Shown: positions 43,784 through 52,941 of the stretch, one piece after another | How the letters are laid out: each line of letters starts with the position of its first letter | Numbering within the stretch: position 1 is the stretch's first letter | NCBI GenBank assembly: GCA_015060165.1 | Contig: SUZC01000004.1 | Span: forward strand, 62,001-126,000 | Length of the DNA stretch: 64,000 nt | Source: Rikenellaceae bacterium | GTDB taxonomy: Bacteria > Bacteroidota > Bacteroidia > Bacteroidales > Rikenellaceae | Reading direction: 5' to 3' | Translations under genes and position numbers: made by a program | Notes under the pieces: generated by a model | What the model saw: only the letters and a program-made list of their open reading frames with translations | The model's database searches: none | What the model was told of the DNA's origin: nothing

Positions 43784-46573
43784 ATGTCAAACGAAAAGAG
43801 TATATATATCAAGGGAGCACGCGTTCATAATCTTAAAAATGTGAACGTGGAGATACCTCATAATACGTTGACAGTTATTACCGGACTCTCAGGATCCGGA
43901 AAGTCGACACTTGCTTTCGACACTATTTTTGCCGAGGGTCAACGCCGCTATGTGGAGAGTCTATCGTCATATGCCCGCCAGTTCTTAGGCCGAATCAATA
44001 AGCCCGATGTTGATTTGATTTCCGGCATAGCCCCGGCAATCGCCATTGAGCAAAAGGTCAACACTCGCAATCCACGCTCTACGGTAGGTACATCGACCGA
44101 AATATATGACTATCTCAAACTCCTATTTTCACGTATCGGACATACCTATTCACCCATATCGGGCAATGAAGTACGATGCTATGGAGTTGACGATGTAGTA
44201 GCCTACATCACCGAAAACGGATTGGGTAAAAGGGTAGTAATAACCGCCCCCATATTACTCAATTCTAAGCAAGGTTTAATCGAAAAGTTACTGGAACTTA
44301 TCGGTGATGGTTTCCAACGTGTATGGGTGGATGGTCAAGCACTCACAATGGAGGAGTTTATCCCCACGATTAATGCCGAAACCGATGTCCAGCAAGTAAG
44401 ATTGGTTGTGGACCGCTTGCGTGCCGCAGAAGATGATGACACAATGCTTCGACTACGCGACTCGGTAGCTCGCGCATATAGCTATGGCGATGATTTGTGC
44501 AACATTATCATCGAGGGTAAAGAGCGAGAGTTCTCTGCTCGATTCGAGGCCGACGGAATAGAGTTCGAGCAACCAACCGAACATCTGTTTAGCTTCAACA
44601 ATCCCATTGGAGCTTGCCCAGTATGCGAGGGCTATGGAAAGATTATAGGCATAGACGAGGATTTGGTTATTCCCGACAAGAGCAAGACTATATACGAAGA
44701 TGCCATTGCCTGCTGGCGAGGAGCCACAATGAAGCGATGGAAAGAGGTGCTGGTAAATAACGCCTACAAATTCGATTTCCCGATTCATGAGCCTTACTAC
44801 AATCTCTCGCAAGAGCAAAAGCTATTGCTATGGCGCGGAAATGAGTATTTTCACGGATTGAACGAATTTTTCCAATACATCGAAAGTGAACGTCGCAAGA
44901 TTCAATACCGAGTAATGAAGGCTCGATATACAGGCAAAACTACCTGCTCGGAGTGTGGAGGCAGCCGATTGCGCAAAGAGGCTTTATACGTAAAGGTAGG
45001 GGACAAGAACATCGCCGAGCTTGTAAAAATGACTGTTGATGAATTAATTAGCTTCTTCGATGGTTTACAGCTAGACGATCACGATAAGAAAACGGCCCAT
45101 AGAATCATTGTCGAGATACGTAATCGCCTCAACTACCTTTCTGATGTAGGATTGGGATATTTGACACTCGACCGCTTATCGTCAACACTATCGGGTGGCG
45201 AGAGCCAGCGAATCAATCTATCGACATCGCTCGGTAGTAACCTCGTTGGATCGTTGTATATACTCGATGAACCAAGCATTGGACTTCATCCACGAGACAC
45301 ACATCGACTAATAAAGGTTCTTAAACAATTGCGTGACATTGGCAACACGGTAATTGTAGTGGAACACGAGGAGGAGGTTATTCGTGCAGCAGATTATATT
45401 GTTGACGTAGGGCCCAAAGCGGGTGAACACGGCGGAGAGATAGTATTCAGCGGAGCGATAAAGAGTTTGTTAAAATCGAAAAAGAGCCTTACGGCTGACT
45501 ATTTGATGGGCCGCAGACAAATCGAGATCCCGGCAAACGCAAGAGGCTGGAGCAACTCAATTATAATAAGAGGAGCAAGAGAAAACAATCTGCGCAACAT
45601 AGATGTGCGTATACCATTGGGCGTAATAACCTGTATCACAGGAGTTAGTGGCAGCGGAAAATCATCTATTGCAAAGGGTATTTTATATCCTGCTCTGCGG
45701 CGTGAGCTATTCGACACAGGCCAAAAGCCGGGCGATTTTGACCACTTGGAGGGAGACGTTAAGATGTTGGGCGCGGTGGAGATTGTTGACCAAAATCCAA
45801 TAGGTAAATCCTCGCGTTCGAACCCCGTAACATACTTGAAGGCATACGATGAAATTCGTAAACTTTATGCTGACCAGCCTCAAGCCATTCATACCGGGCT
45901 AACAGCTGCTTCGTTCTCGTTCAACGTAGCTGGTGGCCGATGCGAAGAGTGCCAAGGCGAGGGTGTTATCAAGGTCGGGATGCAGTTTATGGCCGATGTG
46001 GAGCTCGTGTGCGAAGCGTGTCACGGCAAACGATTCAAAGATGAGATTCTCGATATAAAATATCGCGGTAAGACTATTCACGACACGTTGGAGATGAGTG
46101 TTGACGATGCAATAGAGTTCTTTGGTCAAGACAAAGAGAACTCCACATGCCGCAGAATTGTGGAACGTCTGCAACCATTGCAGGATGTTGGATTGGGATA
46201 CATCAGATTAGGACAATCATCATCGACACTCTCAGGTGGAGAGAGTCAACGTGTAAAGTTGGCTTCATTCCTATCGAAGGATAATGATACAAAACAGATA
46301 ATGTTTATCTTCGACGAGCCAACAACAGGACTCCATTTTCACGACATCAACCGACTGCTAAAAGCATTCAACGCTCTGATTGCCAATGGACATACGATTG
46401 TAATCGTAGAACATAATATGGAGGTGATAAAGTGCGCAGACTGGGTGATTGACCTTGGTCCTGAAGCCGGCGACAACGGAGGAGAGATAGTATTTGAAGG
46501 TACTCCGAAAGATTTGGAAGAGTGCACACATAGCCACACCGGAAGGTTCTTAAAAGAACACAACAAAGCATGA
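43784..46573 (+). CDS. uvrA: Excinuclease ABC subunit A
   Basis: The 929-residue protein has two ABC ATPase halves. The first contains ITGLSGSGKSTLAFDTIFAE, zinc-finger cysteines (CPVCEGYG, CSECGGSRLR) and a LSGGESQRINLS signature. The second contains ITGVSGSGKSSIAKGILYP, a second zinc module (CEECQGEGVIK, CEACHGKRF) and LSGGESQRVKLASFL. Length and order are those of UvrA class I. It recognises DNA damage with UvrB in nucleotide excision repair. UvrB and UvrC are not in this window. Confidence 0.98.
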   Translation: MSNEKSIYIKGARVHNLKNVNVEIPHNTLTVITGLSGSGKSTLAFDTIFAEGQRRYVESLSSYARQFLGRINKPDVDLISGIAPAIAIEQKVNTRNPRSTVGTSTEIYDYLKLLFSRIGHTYSPISGNEVRCYGVDDVVAYITENGLGKRVVITAPILLNSKQGLIEKLLELIGDGFQRVWVDGQALTMEEFIPTINAETDVQQVRLVVDRLRAAEDDDTMLRLRDSVARAYSYGDDLCNIIIEGKEREFSARFEADGIEFEQPTEHLFSFNNPIGACPVCEGYGKIIGIDEDLVIPDKSKTIYEDAIACWRGATMKRWKEVLVNNAYKFDFPIHEPYYNLSQEQKLLLWRGNEYFHGLNEFFQYIESERRKIQYRVMKARYTGKTTCSECGGSRLRKEALYVKVGDKNIAELVKMTVDELISFFDGLQLDDHDKKTAHRIIVEIRNRLNYLSDVGLGYLTLDRLSSTLSGGESQRINLSTSLGSNLVGSLYILDEPSIGLHPRDTHRLIKVLKQLRDIGNTVIVVEHEEEVIRAADYIVDVGPKAGEHGGEIVFSGAIKSLLKSKKSLTADYLMGRRQIEIPANARGWSNSIIIRGARENNLRNIDVRIPLGVITCITGVSGSGKSSIAKGILYPALRRELFDTGQKPGDFDHLEGDVKMLGAVEIVDQNPIGKSSRSNPVTYLKAYDEIRKLYADQPQAIHTGLTAASFSFNVAGGRCEECQGEGVIKVGMQFMADVELVCEACHGKRFKDEILDIKYRGKTIHDTLEMSVDDAIEFFGQDKENSTCRRIVERLQPLQDVGLGYIRLGQSSSTLSGGESQRVKLASFLSKDNDTKQIMFIFDEPTTGLHFHDINRLLKAFNALIANGHTIVIVEHNMEVIKCADWVIDLGPEAGDNGGEIVFEGTPKDLEECTHSHTGRFLKEHNKA

Positions 46574-46589
46574 TAGCTTAGCAACAAGA

Positions 46590-47807
46590 ATGAAGGAATT
46601 TGAAACATATACTCTACCCAATGGCATAAAGGGAATACACCGCCGAGTACACAGCAGTGTGGCACATTGTGCGTTGGTAGTCAATGCCGGAACTCGCGAT
46701 GAGCAGAGAGATGAGTATGGTCTGGCACACTTTGCCGAACACGCAATTTTCAAAGGCACAGAGCATCGCAAGGCGTATCAGGTAAATTGCCGTTTGGAGA
46801 ATTTGGGTGGCGAGCTCAATGCATACACCACAAAAGAGGATACGACGATTCACGCCACTACACTGAGGGGAGATTTCGCAAAGGCAGCAGAGCTCATCGC
46901 CGATGTTGCCTTCCACTCAACTTTCCCCGAAAAGGAGCTTGCAAAGGAGCGAGAGGTGATTGTTGACGAGATAAACACCTATAAAGACTCACCTGCTGAT
47001 ATGTTGTTCGACACATTTGAAGATATGTTGTTCGAAGGGTCTGAACTGGGACATAATATCCTCGGCACAAAGGCCGCTTTGGCTCGATACAATGGTGACT
47101 CAATACGCCGATTTATGGCTCGTACGCACACTACAGACCAGATGGTATTCTCGACAATTGGAAATATGTCGCTCAAAACAGTGCAGAATGTGGCAATGAA
47201 ATATTTTGCCGGGCAACCATCATCTGTCCGCTCATTCAAACGCTCGACACCACAAAACGTCAACTCATTCGAAAGACAAATCAACAAGCATACTCACCAA
47301 ACTCACTGCATTGTAGGAGCAAGAGCGTACGACATAAACGCAGAAAAACGTCTACCCCTGTCGTTGCTGATAAATATTCTCGGCGGGCCATCGGCAAACT
47401 CTCGTCTAAATATCGTTTTGCGAGAGAAGAATGGTCTGTCGTACAACATCGAGGCATCATATACTCCGTACAATGATTGCGGTGCTGTGGCGATATATTT
47501 CAGTTCCGATCACCATAATGCCGATTACTGCCGTGAGCTAATCGATAAAGAATTGTTGACACTTCGCACGACACGCCTTACGGCTCGACAACTATCGATG
47601 ACAAAACGTCAGTTCTTGGCACAGATGGCCATCTCGATGGAGAATAATGAGGGTTATATGCTCGGCGCGGGAAAAAGTTATTTGGTTCACGACGAGATAG
47701 ACACATTGGAAGAGGTGTACAAGAAGGTGATGGCAGTGACTGCGGAACAGGTCTTGGAGGTGGCTGAAGATATTTTTGCCCATACCTCAACGCTTATTTA
47801 TCAATAA
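46590..47807 (+). CDS. M16 family zinc peptidase
   Basis: The 405-residue protein has the inverted zinc motif HFAEHAIFKGTEHR (HxxEH) and the third ligand in EREVIVDEINTY, so the active site is complete. NGLSYNIEASYTPY and the C-terminal half are the usual second M16 domain. Many Bacteroidetes M16 enzymes have no signal peptide and act in the cytoplasm or with a partner; none is seen here, and no inactive partner gene is adjacent. It starts 16 bases after uvrA, and its stop abuts the methyltransferase start (TAAATG). Confidence 0.92.
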   Translation: MKEFETYTLPNGIKGIHRRVHSSVAHCALVVNAGTRDEQRDEYGLAHFAEHAIFKGTEHRKAYQVNCRLENLGGELNAYTTKEDTTIHATTLRGDFAKAAELIADVAFHSTFPEKELAKEREVIVDEINTYKDSPADMLFDTFEDMLFEGSELGHNILGTKAALARYNGDSIRRFMARTHTTDQMVFSTIGNMSLKTVQNVAMKYFAGQPSSVRSFKRSTPQNVNSFERQINKHTHQTHCIVGARAYDINAEKRLPLSLLINILGGPSANSRLNIVLREKNGLSYNIEASYTPYNDCGAVAIYFSSDHHNADYCRELIDKELLTLRTTRLTARQLSMTKRQFLAQMAISMENNEGYMLGAGKSYLVHDEIDTLEEVYKKVMAVTAEQVLEVAEDIFAHTSTLIYQ

Positions 47808-48470
47808 ATGGAGGACTCACAGGAGATACGTACAATGGACTTACTTGAAAAATACATACACGATAACTCTTCGCCCGAAGATGCCTTGTTGCACGAATTA
47901 GACCGCGAAACACATCTCAGAGTGCTAAATCCGAGAATGATTTCGGGTCATATTCAGGGGAAACTCTTGGAGCTAATTGTAAAGATGTTTCGCCCAAAGA
48001 ATATCCTTGAGATTGGTACTTTTACGGGTTATTCGGCACTCTGTATGGCTGCTGGATTGGAGGAGGGTGCGACGATTGACACCTGCGAGGTTGATGATGA
48101 GTTGGAGCCATTGGCGCAATCGTTTTTCGACCGCTCTGCACACGGTCACAAGATTACACTTCACATAGGCTCGGCATTGGAGATTGCGCCGACGCTCGGC
48201 AAGCAGTTTGATTTGGTATTCATCGATGGCGACAAGCGCGAGTACCCTGCATATTATGATATGTTGATGGACAAGGGGTTGGTACATAGTGGCTCGGTGA
48301 TGCTGGCCGACAATATTTTGTGGTATGGCAAGGTTGTTCAGCCCGTTGCGCACAATGACCACCACACGCAGGCTCTCATCGAGTTCAACCGCAAAGTGGT
48401 GGAAGATGATAGGGTAGAGAGCGTGATACTGCCACTAAGAGATGGAATAAATATTATCAGAGTAAAATAA
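47808..48470 (+). CDS. Class I SAM-dependent O-methyltransferase (catechol type)
   Basis: The 220-residue protein has SAM motif I ILEIGTFTGYSALCMAAGLEE, TCEVDDELEPLAQSFF, GSALEIAPTLGKQFDLVFID with GDKREYPAYYD, and VMLADNILWYGKVVQP. This is the caffeoyl-CoA/catechol O-methyltransferase family (TrmR/YrrM-like). Bacterial members include tRNA U34 carboxymethyl methyltransferases (TrmR) and small-molecule enzymes; I cannot decide. The ATG directly follows the M16 stop, so the two are coupled. Confidence 0.88.
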   Translation: MEDSQEIRTMDLLEKYIHDNSSPEDALLHELDRETHLRVLNPRMISGHIQGKLLELIVKMFRPKNILEIGTFTGYSALCMAAGLEEGATIDTCEVDDELEPLAQSFFDRSAHGHKITLHIGSALEIAPTLGKQFDLVFIDGDKREYPAYYDMLMDKGLVHSGSVMLADNILWYGKVVQPVAHNDHHTQALIEFNRKVVEDDRVESVILPLRDGINIIRVK

Positions 48471-48484
48471 TTCTCACAAAAAAT

Positions 48485-48508
48485 GAGGCTGCCCCGAAAG
48501 GCAGCCTC
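48485..48508 (-). terminator. Intrinsic terminator after the BlaR1-like gene
   Basis: GAGGCTGCC / GGCAGCCTC form a 9-bp perfect stem with a 6-base loop. On the minus strand ATTTTTTG follows. It lies between the convergent methyltransferase and BlaR1-like genes and may also end the plus-strand transcript. Confidence 0.85.
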
Positions 48509-48544
48509 CTACATTTACATCGGGTGAAACTACATCTTATTACT

Positions 48545-51500
48545 TTATAAACTTAAAGATATCATCTCCACCTCAACATCGTTTATCTTCTTATCCAATC
48601 GAAGTTTAAGCAACAGAGTCTCATACTTACCTGGGATATACTCCAATTCGTATGGGAATTGATACTCCTTATCACCCTTGAGGGTTAATACTCCGTTGGC
48701 ATAGGTGTATTTGTATTTACCCGACTCAATGATATTCTTAGGGGTGCGATTCAACACATAGATAGTATCATCATCGGCAACATTGATAACAGGAACCATC
48801 TGCAAAATCTGCCTAATCTTGGGCTGAGGAATCTTATTGGGATCCCAAACAGGCTCATCCTTTGTCATAACACCGTAAGAGAAATAATCTCCGACTGTGA
48901 TATCGCCACTCTTAGCACACTTCTCCAAATCAACGGGGGCTGATTCCGTCTCGGCGGTTTTTCTCGTCACAAACTTGACATCCTTGACCACATTACTCAT
49001 TATCAACTCATCGCGAAGCTGCTCGGCCATAGTCATCACCTGCTCCTTAGTCATACCCTTTGCCGAGTCGGTTATAATTCTAATCTTGGTCCTGTACTCT
49101 CCATACTCCGAAATATGACGACGGAACTCTGCAAGGTTCATCTTAAATCCATCCACAAGCAACAAATCCTCGCCGCTGATGGTGGCCACAATCTTATCGT
49201 AGGTTGGTTTAGACATACGATGCTTGCGATTGCATTTGAGCGTTACTGTCTGGCCATCAACATCTTTGCATATAACCTCACCCTTACCTTCACTGTCAAC
49301 AATCGAAATAACTTTCACTCGGCGATTATCCATCAGGGCCTCTTTAACAGCCTCGGCAACCTCGACATTATAGCCATTAGAGAGGTATATAACAGCCTGC
49401 TCGGAGAGCTTGCTCGAAGCGAGATTCTTGCACGCCTTAGGATCTCCACCCTGACTGATTCTGTGTACCATAGTTGATGGAGACTGGAGCAATGCATAAT
49501 GAATCCATATTGCTTTTTGCTCATCGGAAAATGATTTTGCGTGAGCAATATTTTTGTCGGAGTAATAACCCTTGTTGAGCTTCACATACTCGGCTACAGA
49601 CATCTCTTTGTCGTTGAGATAGAGTTTGCCATCGCGAGCTTGAATATGCGTCTTGTACTCAACTCTGATAATCTTACGCTTCTCAAAATCAGCCTCAGTG
49701 TAGGGGGTTAACTGCAACAATCGTGGTGTGTGAGGCTGCATTTGAGTCTCCATAATAAATGATGAAATTTCATCTGGCGAGAGTTTTGCCAACTGCTCGG
49801 GTGTAGCAAGTTCAAAATCGATAAGGACGATGGGCATCTCGTTGAATCCATAAGTTGTGGTGTGCTCAACGGGGGTAGAGCTCAGCAAATCCAGAGAGCT
49901 AAGAATATCCTTAACCTCAGCGACTTTACCCTCGTCAGCACCCTCCTGAACATAGAACTTGATTGGACGCATAATATCGTTCTTCTTCAACGTAGCCAAA
50001 TCGGCCTCGAACATCTGCATATTATAATATCGAGCCTCGTTAAAGTATATACCAAACTTGCAAACAAGAATACGATACTCACTCTTTATCCTGGTCTCAA
50101 AGAGGAATTGCGACTCGAGGAACTCTCGCTCCGAAATACCCGCCGTGTTCAAAATCGCACGAACCTCATCGTTCAATTCGGTATGCAATTTTCCATCGTT
50201 TTCATAGGCCCAAGTGGGGCCTACGCGTTTACCTCGCTTGCCTCCAATCACAGATAGCGATTTGCCAAATTCATACTTAGCTCCGCTCTCTTTGATTATC
50301 TTTTGCAAATCCAAGCTATACTGAGAAGTTCTTTGCAAATATGTTGAGTTAGCCGAAAATACATAGGTTTTATTGGCCGCATCTCCCATTGTTGCGATAA
50401 CTTTTTGTAACTCGGAAATGGTAATCTTTTCGCCCTCGAGGAAGATATCAACAACTGTACTATTAGGTTCATGTTGCATTCTGATTATTGGACGTGGCTG
50501 CTCAACTGCTTTTTTGGCAGCCGCCTGAGCACTTGGGCTCAACTCAACAGAAGCTACATCCGAATCAGCAACCGCTTCCTGCCTTATAGGCTTATTTGTA
50601 CCCTTGCGGAGGATATCAAGCAGGGTGGTAGGCTTTCCATTCTCGTCTTGAGCCTCGGCATCAAAATCGAAGTGATGCACCTCATCAAGCTCTTTGAGAG
50701 TGGTCTGCTTGCCATTCAAATATACATTGCCATCCTTGAAACCAATTGCAACGGTAGAATCGCGAGTCTCCTTTGGACCAACAAAGTCCAAACGACTGAT
50801 TTTCGCGTCGTTAGGCGTATGCAATTTCAAAGTGGATTTGAACATAGGGCCTGCAAATTTGGCATCGAATGTATATTTTCCATCGGCGCTGGTCAGACTT
50901 AAACGCTTAGGAGTGAGCATATAGGAATATCGGCCCGACTCAACAAGTTTCCAATCGCCCTGAGATTTGATCTCCATCTCAGTGTCGTTCAACACGGTAA
51001 TTACGACATTGGGGGAGATTTTATTGTATTGAGCTGAGGTAAACGCACAACTCATAACTTCATAAGTACCCCTATTGAGAATAATTCTCTTCTCCTGAGG
51101 CTCAGGAGGTATGACTCCAGTCGAGAACTTAATCTGTACAGAGGATTTTGTTTGGGTAGTATCCTGCACAACAGCATCATTTTCCATCTGGTCGGTAGCA
51201 AACTCCGACTCAACAGACTGTGAAGGGTTGCTATAAACAATCTTATCCTCGGCTTTAACTGCACCAAAAGCCAATATCATTGCCGCCATAACGGGAACCG
51301 ATGCAACCATACGCAAAAGTTGGAATCGTCCCTTTTTGAAATCTGTCATCATAAGAAATCGTTTTTTAGTTAATTTACTATGTAACCCGCTGGTTAAATC
51401 CACTTCGGGACCTACACCATAGAGCTGGCGAAAAATGAAATTTCTATATTCGTAAACATCGTAACCTGCATCAATCACATCTTTATCGGCCTGCCACTCC

Positions 51501-52156
51501 TGCACCTGCACCAACAACGATCCTGCAATCCACACAAATGGATTGAACCAGAACACACAACGCATCAACTCCAATGTGAGTCGCTCGGCTGTATGGTGGT
51601 GGCTGACGTGGCTAAGTTCGTGAGTTAAGATATGCTGCCGCTCGCGACCTTGTAAATGGCGATTCATATAAACGGTTCGCCAGAAGGAAAACGGTTCGGA
51701 AATATGGTCGCTCAAAGCAAGCGTATATGCCTCATATATTGTAAGTTCACAACGACGACGCAACTTACGGATAAGCCACAATCGCCACGCAAATCGAGCC
51801 AAATTGAGCATCACTATCAATCCGTAAATCGAGGCTGCAACAATACCTGCAACCTTACCCCAATCAATGGGCTGCTGCTCTGGCTCGGGCATTGGCTCTG
51901 ATGGAGAGACGATATCGGCTGAGGGTAGAATCTCTACGGGTTGTTCATATGTAATAATCGGCAACTCGTAATAAATTGTCTGGGCAGGGTAGAGTGGTAG
52001 CTCCAACATCGGCACCACAGCCGAGAACACCATCGACAACACCAAATATATACGAGAATAGCGATACGACACACGACCCTCGATAAATAGTTTATACAAT
52101 GCCACAAAAACTGCACTGCACAACACGAACTCCAAAATATATAAGGTAACTGACAT
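48545..52156 (-). CDS. BlaR1-family M56 peptidase with an exceptionally long extracytoplasmic region
   Basis: The 1203-residue protein has three N-terminal transmembrane segments (about 3-24, 34-51, 100-128) and an M56 zinc-peptidase domain with THELSHVSHHHTAERL (HExxH-type at 179-183) and a probable third ligand in VQEWQADKDVI (Glu220). A fourth transmembrane segment is at about 283-302. Typical BlaR1/MecR1 proteins have about 600 residues and end in a penicillin-binding sensor. Here residues 303-1203 carry no SxxK-type beta-lactam domain; they contain four copies of a short motif (YLNGKQTTLKEL at 479, FLEGEKITISEL at 572, YLNDKEMSVAEY at 846, LVDGFKMNLAEF at 1000) and two related beta-rich segments (about 405-435 and 1144-1172). 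The gene follows blaI. It probably cleaves or signals to BlaI on envelope stress; the ligand is unknown. Confidence 0.82.
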   Translation of the reverse strand: MSVTLYILEFVLCSAVFVALYKLFIEGRVSYRYSRIYLVLSMVFSAVVPMLELPLYPAQTIYYELPIITYEQPVEILPSADIVSPSEPMPEPEQQPIDWGKVAGIVAASIYGLIVMLNLARFAWRLWLIRKLRRRCELTIYEAYTLALSDHISEPFSFWRTVYMNRHLQGRERQHILTHELSHVSHHHTAERLTLELMRCVFWFNPFVWIAGSLLVQVQEWQADKDVIDAGYDVYEYRNFIFRQLYGVGPEVDLTSGLHSKLTKKRFLMMTDFKKGRFQLLRMVASVPVMAAMILAFGAVKAEDKIVYSNPSQSVESEFATDQMENDAVVQDTTQTKSSVQIKFSTGVIPPEPQEKRIILNRGTYEVMSCAFTSAQYNKISPNVVITVLNDTEMEIKSQGDWKLVESGRYSYMLTPKRLSLTSADGKYTFDAKFAGPMFKSTLKLHTPNDAKISRLDFVGPKETRDSTVAIGFKDGNVYLNGKQTTLKELDEVHHFDFDAEAQDENGKPTTLLDILRKGTNKPIRQEAVADSDVASVELSPSAQAAAKKAVEQPRPIIRMQHEPNSTVVDIFLEGEKITISELQKVIATMGDAANKTYVFSANSTYLQRTSQYSLDLQKIIKESGAKYEFGKSLSVIGGKRGKRVGPTWAYENDGKLHTELNDEVRAILNTAGISEREFLESQFLFETRIKSEYRILVCKFGIYFNEARYYNMQMFEADLATLKKNDIMRPIKFYVQEGADEGKVAEVKDILSSLDLLSSTPVEHTTTYGFNEMPIVLIDFELATPEQLAKLSPDEISSFIMETQMQPHTPRLLQLTPYTEADFEKRKIIRVEYKTHIQARDGKLYLNDKEMSVAEYVKLNKGYYSDKNIAHAKSFSDEQKAIWIHYALLQSPSTMVHRISQGGDPKACKNLASSKLSEQAVIYLSNGYNVEVAEAVKEALMDNRRVKVISIVDSEGKGEVICKDVDGQTVTLKCNRKHRMSKPTYDKIVATISGEDLLLVDGFKMNLAEFRRHISEYGEYRTKIRIITDSAKGMTKEQVMTMAEQLRDELIMSNVVKDVKFVTRKTAETESAPVDLEKCAKSGDITVGDYFSYGVMTKDEPVWDPNKIPQPKIRQILQMVPVINVADDDTIYVLNRTPKNIIESGKYKYTYANGVLTLKGDKEYQFPYELEYIPGKYETLLLKLRLDKKINDVEVEMISLSL

Positions 52157-52261
52157 AACTTAGATTTTTATGCCGTAAAACAATACTTATCGGACATATT
52201 TAGAGCGTAGTCCGAGTACGCGATAGGGTAAACCCCTCCGACAAATATGGCTACGTCCGAT

Positions 52262-52666
52262 TTACTCGGCTGCAACACTATCTTTTTCGGGAGATTGGAG
52301 CATTTCGATAATCTCGCTGGTCTCTTCGAGAGAAATTGCTTTGCTCGAAGTGAGAAACGACACCATACGGCTTGTCGAGCCACCAAAGAATCGGTCAAGA
52401 ACCGACGACATAAATGTAGAGGTGTAACTATCACGATCCACCAAAGGGTAGTATTCGTGACTCTTACCATAGGCCTTATAGCCCACAAAGCCCTTCTTTT
52501 CAAGTACTCGTAGCACGGTCGATACGGTATTATAGGCCGGTTTTGGCTCTGGAAGATGCTCAATTACATCATTTACAAAACCCTTACCTCGCGCCCAAAG
52601 AATCTGCATAATTTCCAATTCGGCGGGGGTGAGCTCTTGCGATTTCGGTCTAAGTCGTTCTGCCAT
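52262..52666 (-). CDS. blaI: BlaI/MecI/CopY family transcriptional repressor
   Basis: The 134-residue protein has the penicillinase-repressor winged helix: LTPAELEIMQILWARGKGFV, KPAYNTVSTVLRVLEKKGFV, and a helical dimerisation end (MSSVLDRFFGGSTSRMVSFL, ISLEETSEIIEMLQSPEK). Such repressors are inactivated by cleavage triggered by a BlaR1-type partner, which is encoded 105 bases downstream. Its own promoter is covered by a strong inverted-repeat array (52744-52781), so it is expected to repress itself and the partner. The target genes outside the pair are not visible here. Confidence 0.95.
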   Translation of the reverse strand: MAERLRPKSQELTPAELEIMQILWARGKGFVNDVIEHLPEPKPAYNTVSTVLRVLEKKGFVGYKAYGKSHEYYPLVDRDSYTSTFMSSVLDRFFGGSTSRMVSFLTSSKAISLEETSEIIEMLQSPEKDSVAAE

Positions 52667-52735
52667 AATAGTTTGGTTATTAATTTTAATAAATTTATTA
52701 CGATGTTTCCGAATATTGTTTTCCTTTTCCTAATA

Positions 52736-52767
52736 CAAATATATAACTATTATTGTAGTTATACAAC
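52736..52767 (-). promoter_or_regulatory. Bacteroidetes-type promoter of blaI
   Basis: On the minus strand GTTG (52767-52764), a 20-bp spacer and TATATTTG (52743-52736) match the consensus closely. The spacer and the -33 element are occupied by the BlaI-type operator. Confidence 0.8.
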
Positions 52768-52781
52768 TATTTCAATAGTTA
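52744..52781. promoter_or_regulatory. Probable BlaI operator: four alternating half-sites
   Basis: TAACTA (52744-52749), TAGTT (52756-52760), AACTA (52765-52769) and ATAGTT (52775-52780) alternate in orientation at roughly 10-bp steps. This creates three overlapping inverted repeats: TAACTA-N6-TAGTTA, TAGTT-N4-AACTA and AACTAT-N4-ATAGTT. The array covers the -33 element and spacer of the blaI promoter, the expected position of an autorepression operator. The sequence differs from the staphylococcal TACA-N-TGTA operator. Confidence 0.75.
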
Positions 52782-52876
52782 ATTTCGAAAAAATTGACAT
52801 TATTTTTGGATTAGGCCTTATTACCTATATATAAAAGTTAATATACTGATAGAGTTACATAGTAAAACATAAAAAA

Positions 52877-52909
52877 AGATTGCCGACCTTGCGGTAAGGT
52901 CAGCAATCT
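52877..52909 (-). terminator. Intrinsic terminator after the phosphohexomutase gene
   Basis: AGATTGC-C-GACCTT and AAGGTC-A-GCAATCT form a 13-bp stem with one mismatch and a 5-base loop; on the minus strand TTTTTTT follows. It lies 33 bases past the stop at 52942. Confidence 0.9.
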
Positions 52910-52941
52910 GAATTAGCCTATATGTAATATAGCTATCTTGA

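Noticed and set aside
45815-45840. GTTCGAACCCC, like a tRNA T-loop
   Set aside because: It is inside uvrA coding sequence in frame, with no cloverleaf around it.
50461-50902. Plus-strand ORF of 143 codons inside the BlaR1-like gene
   Set aside because: It is antisense to a continuous 1203-codon frame whose repeated motifs support the minus-strand reading.
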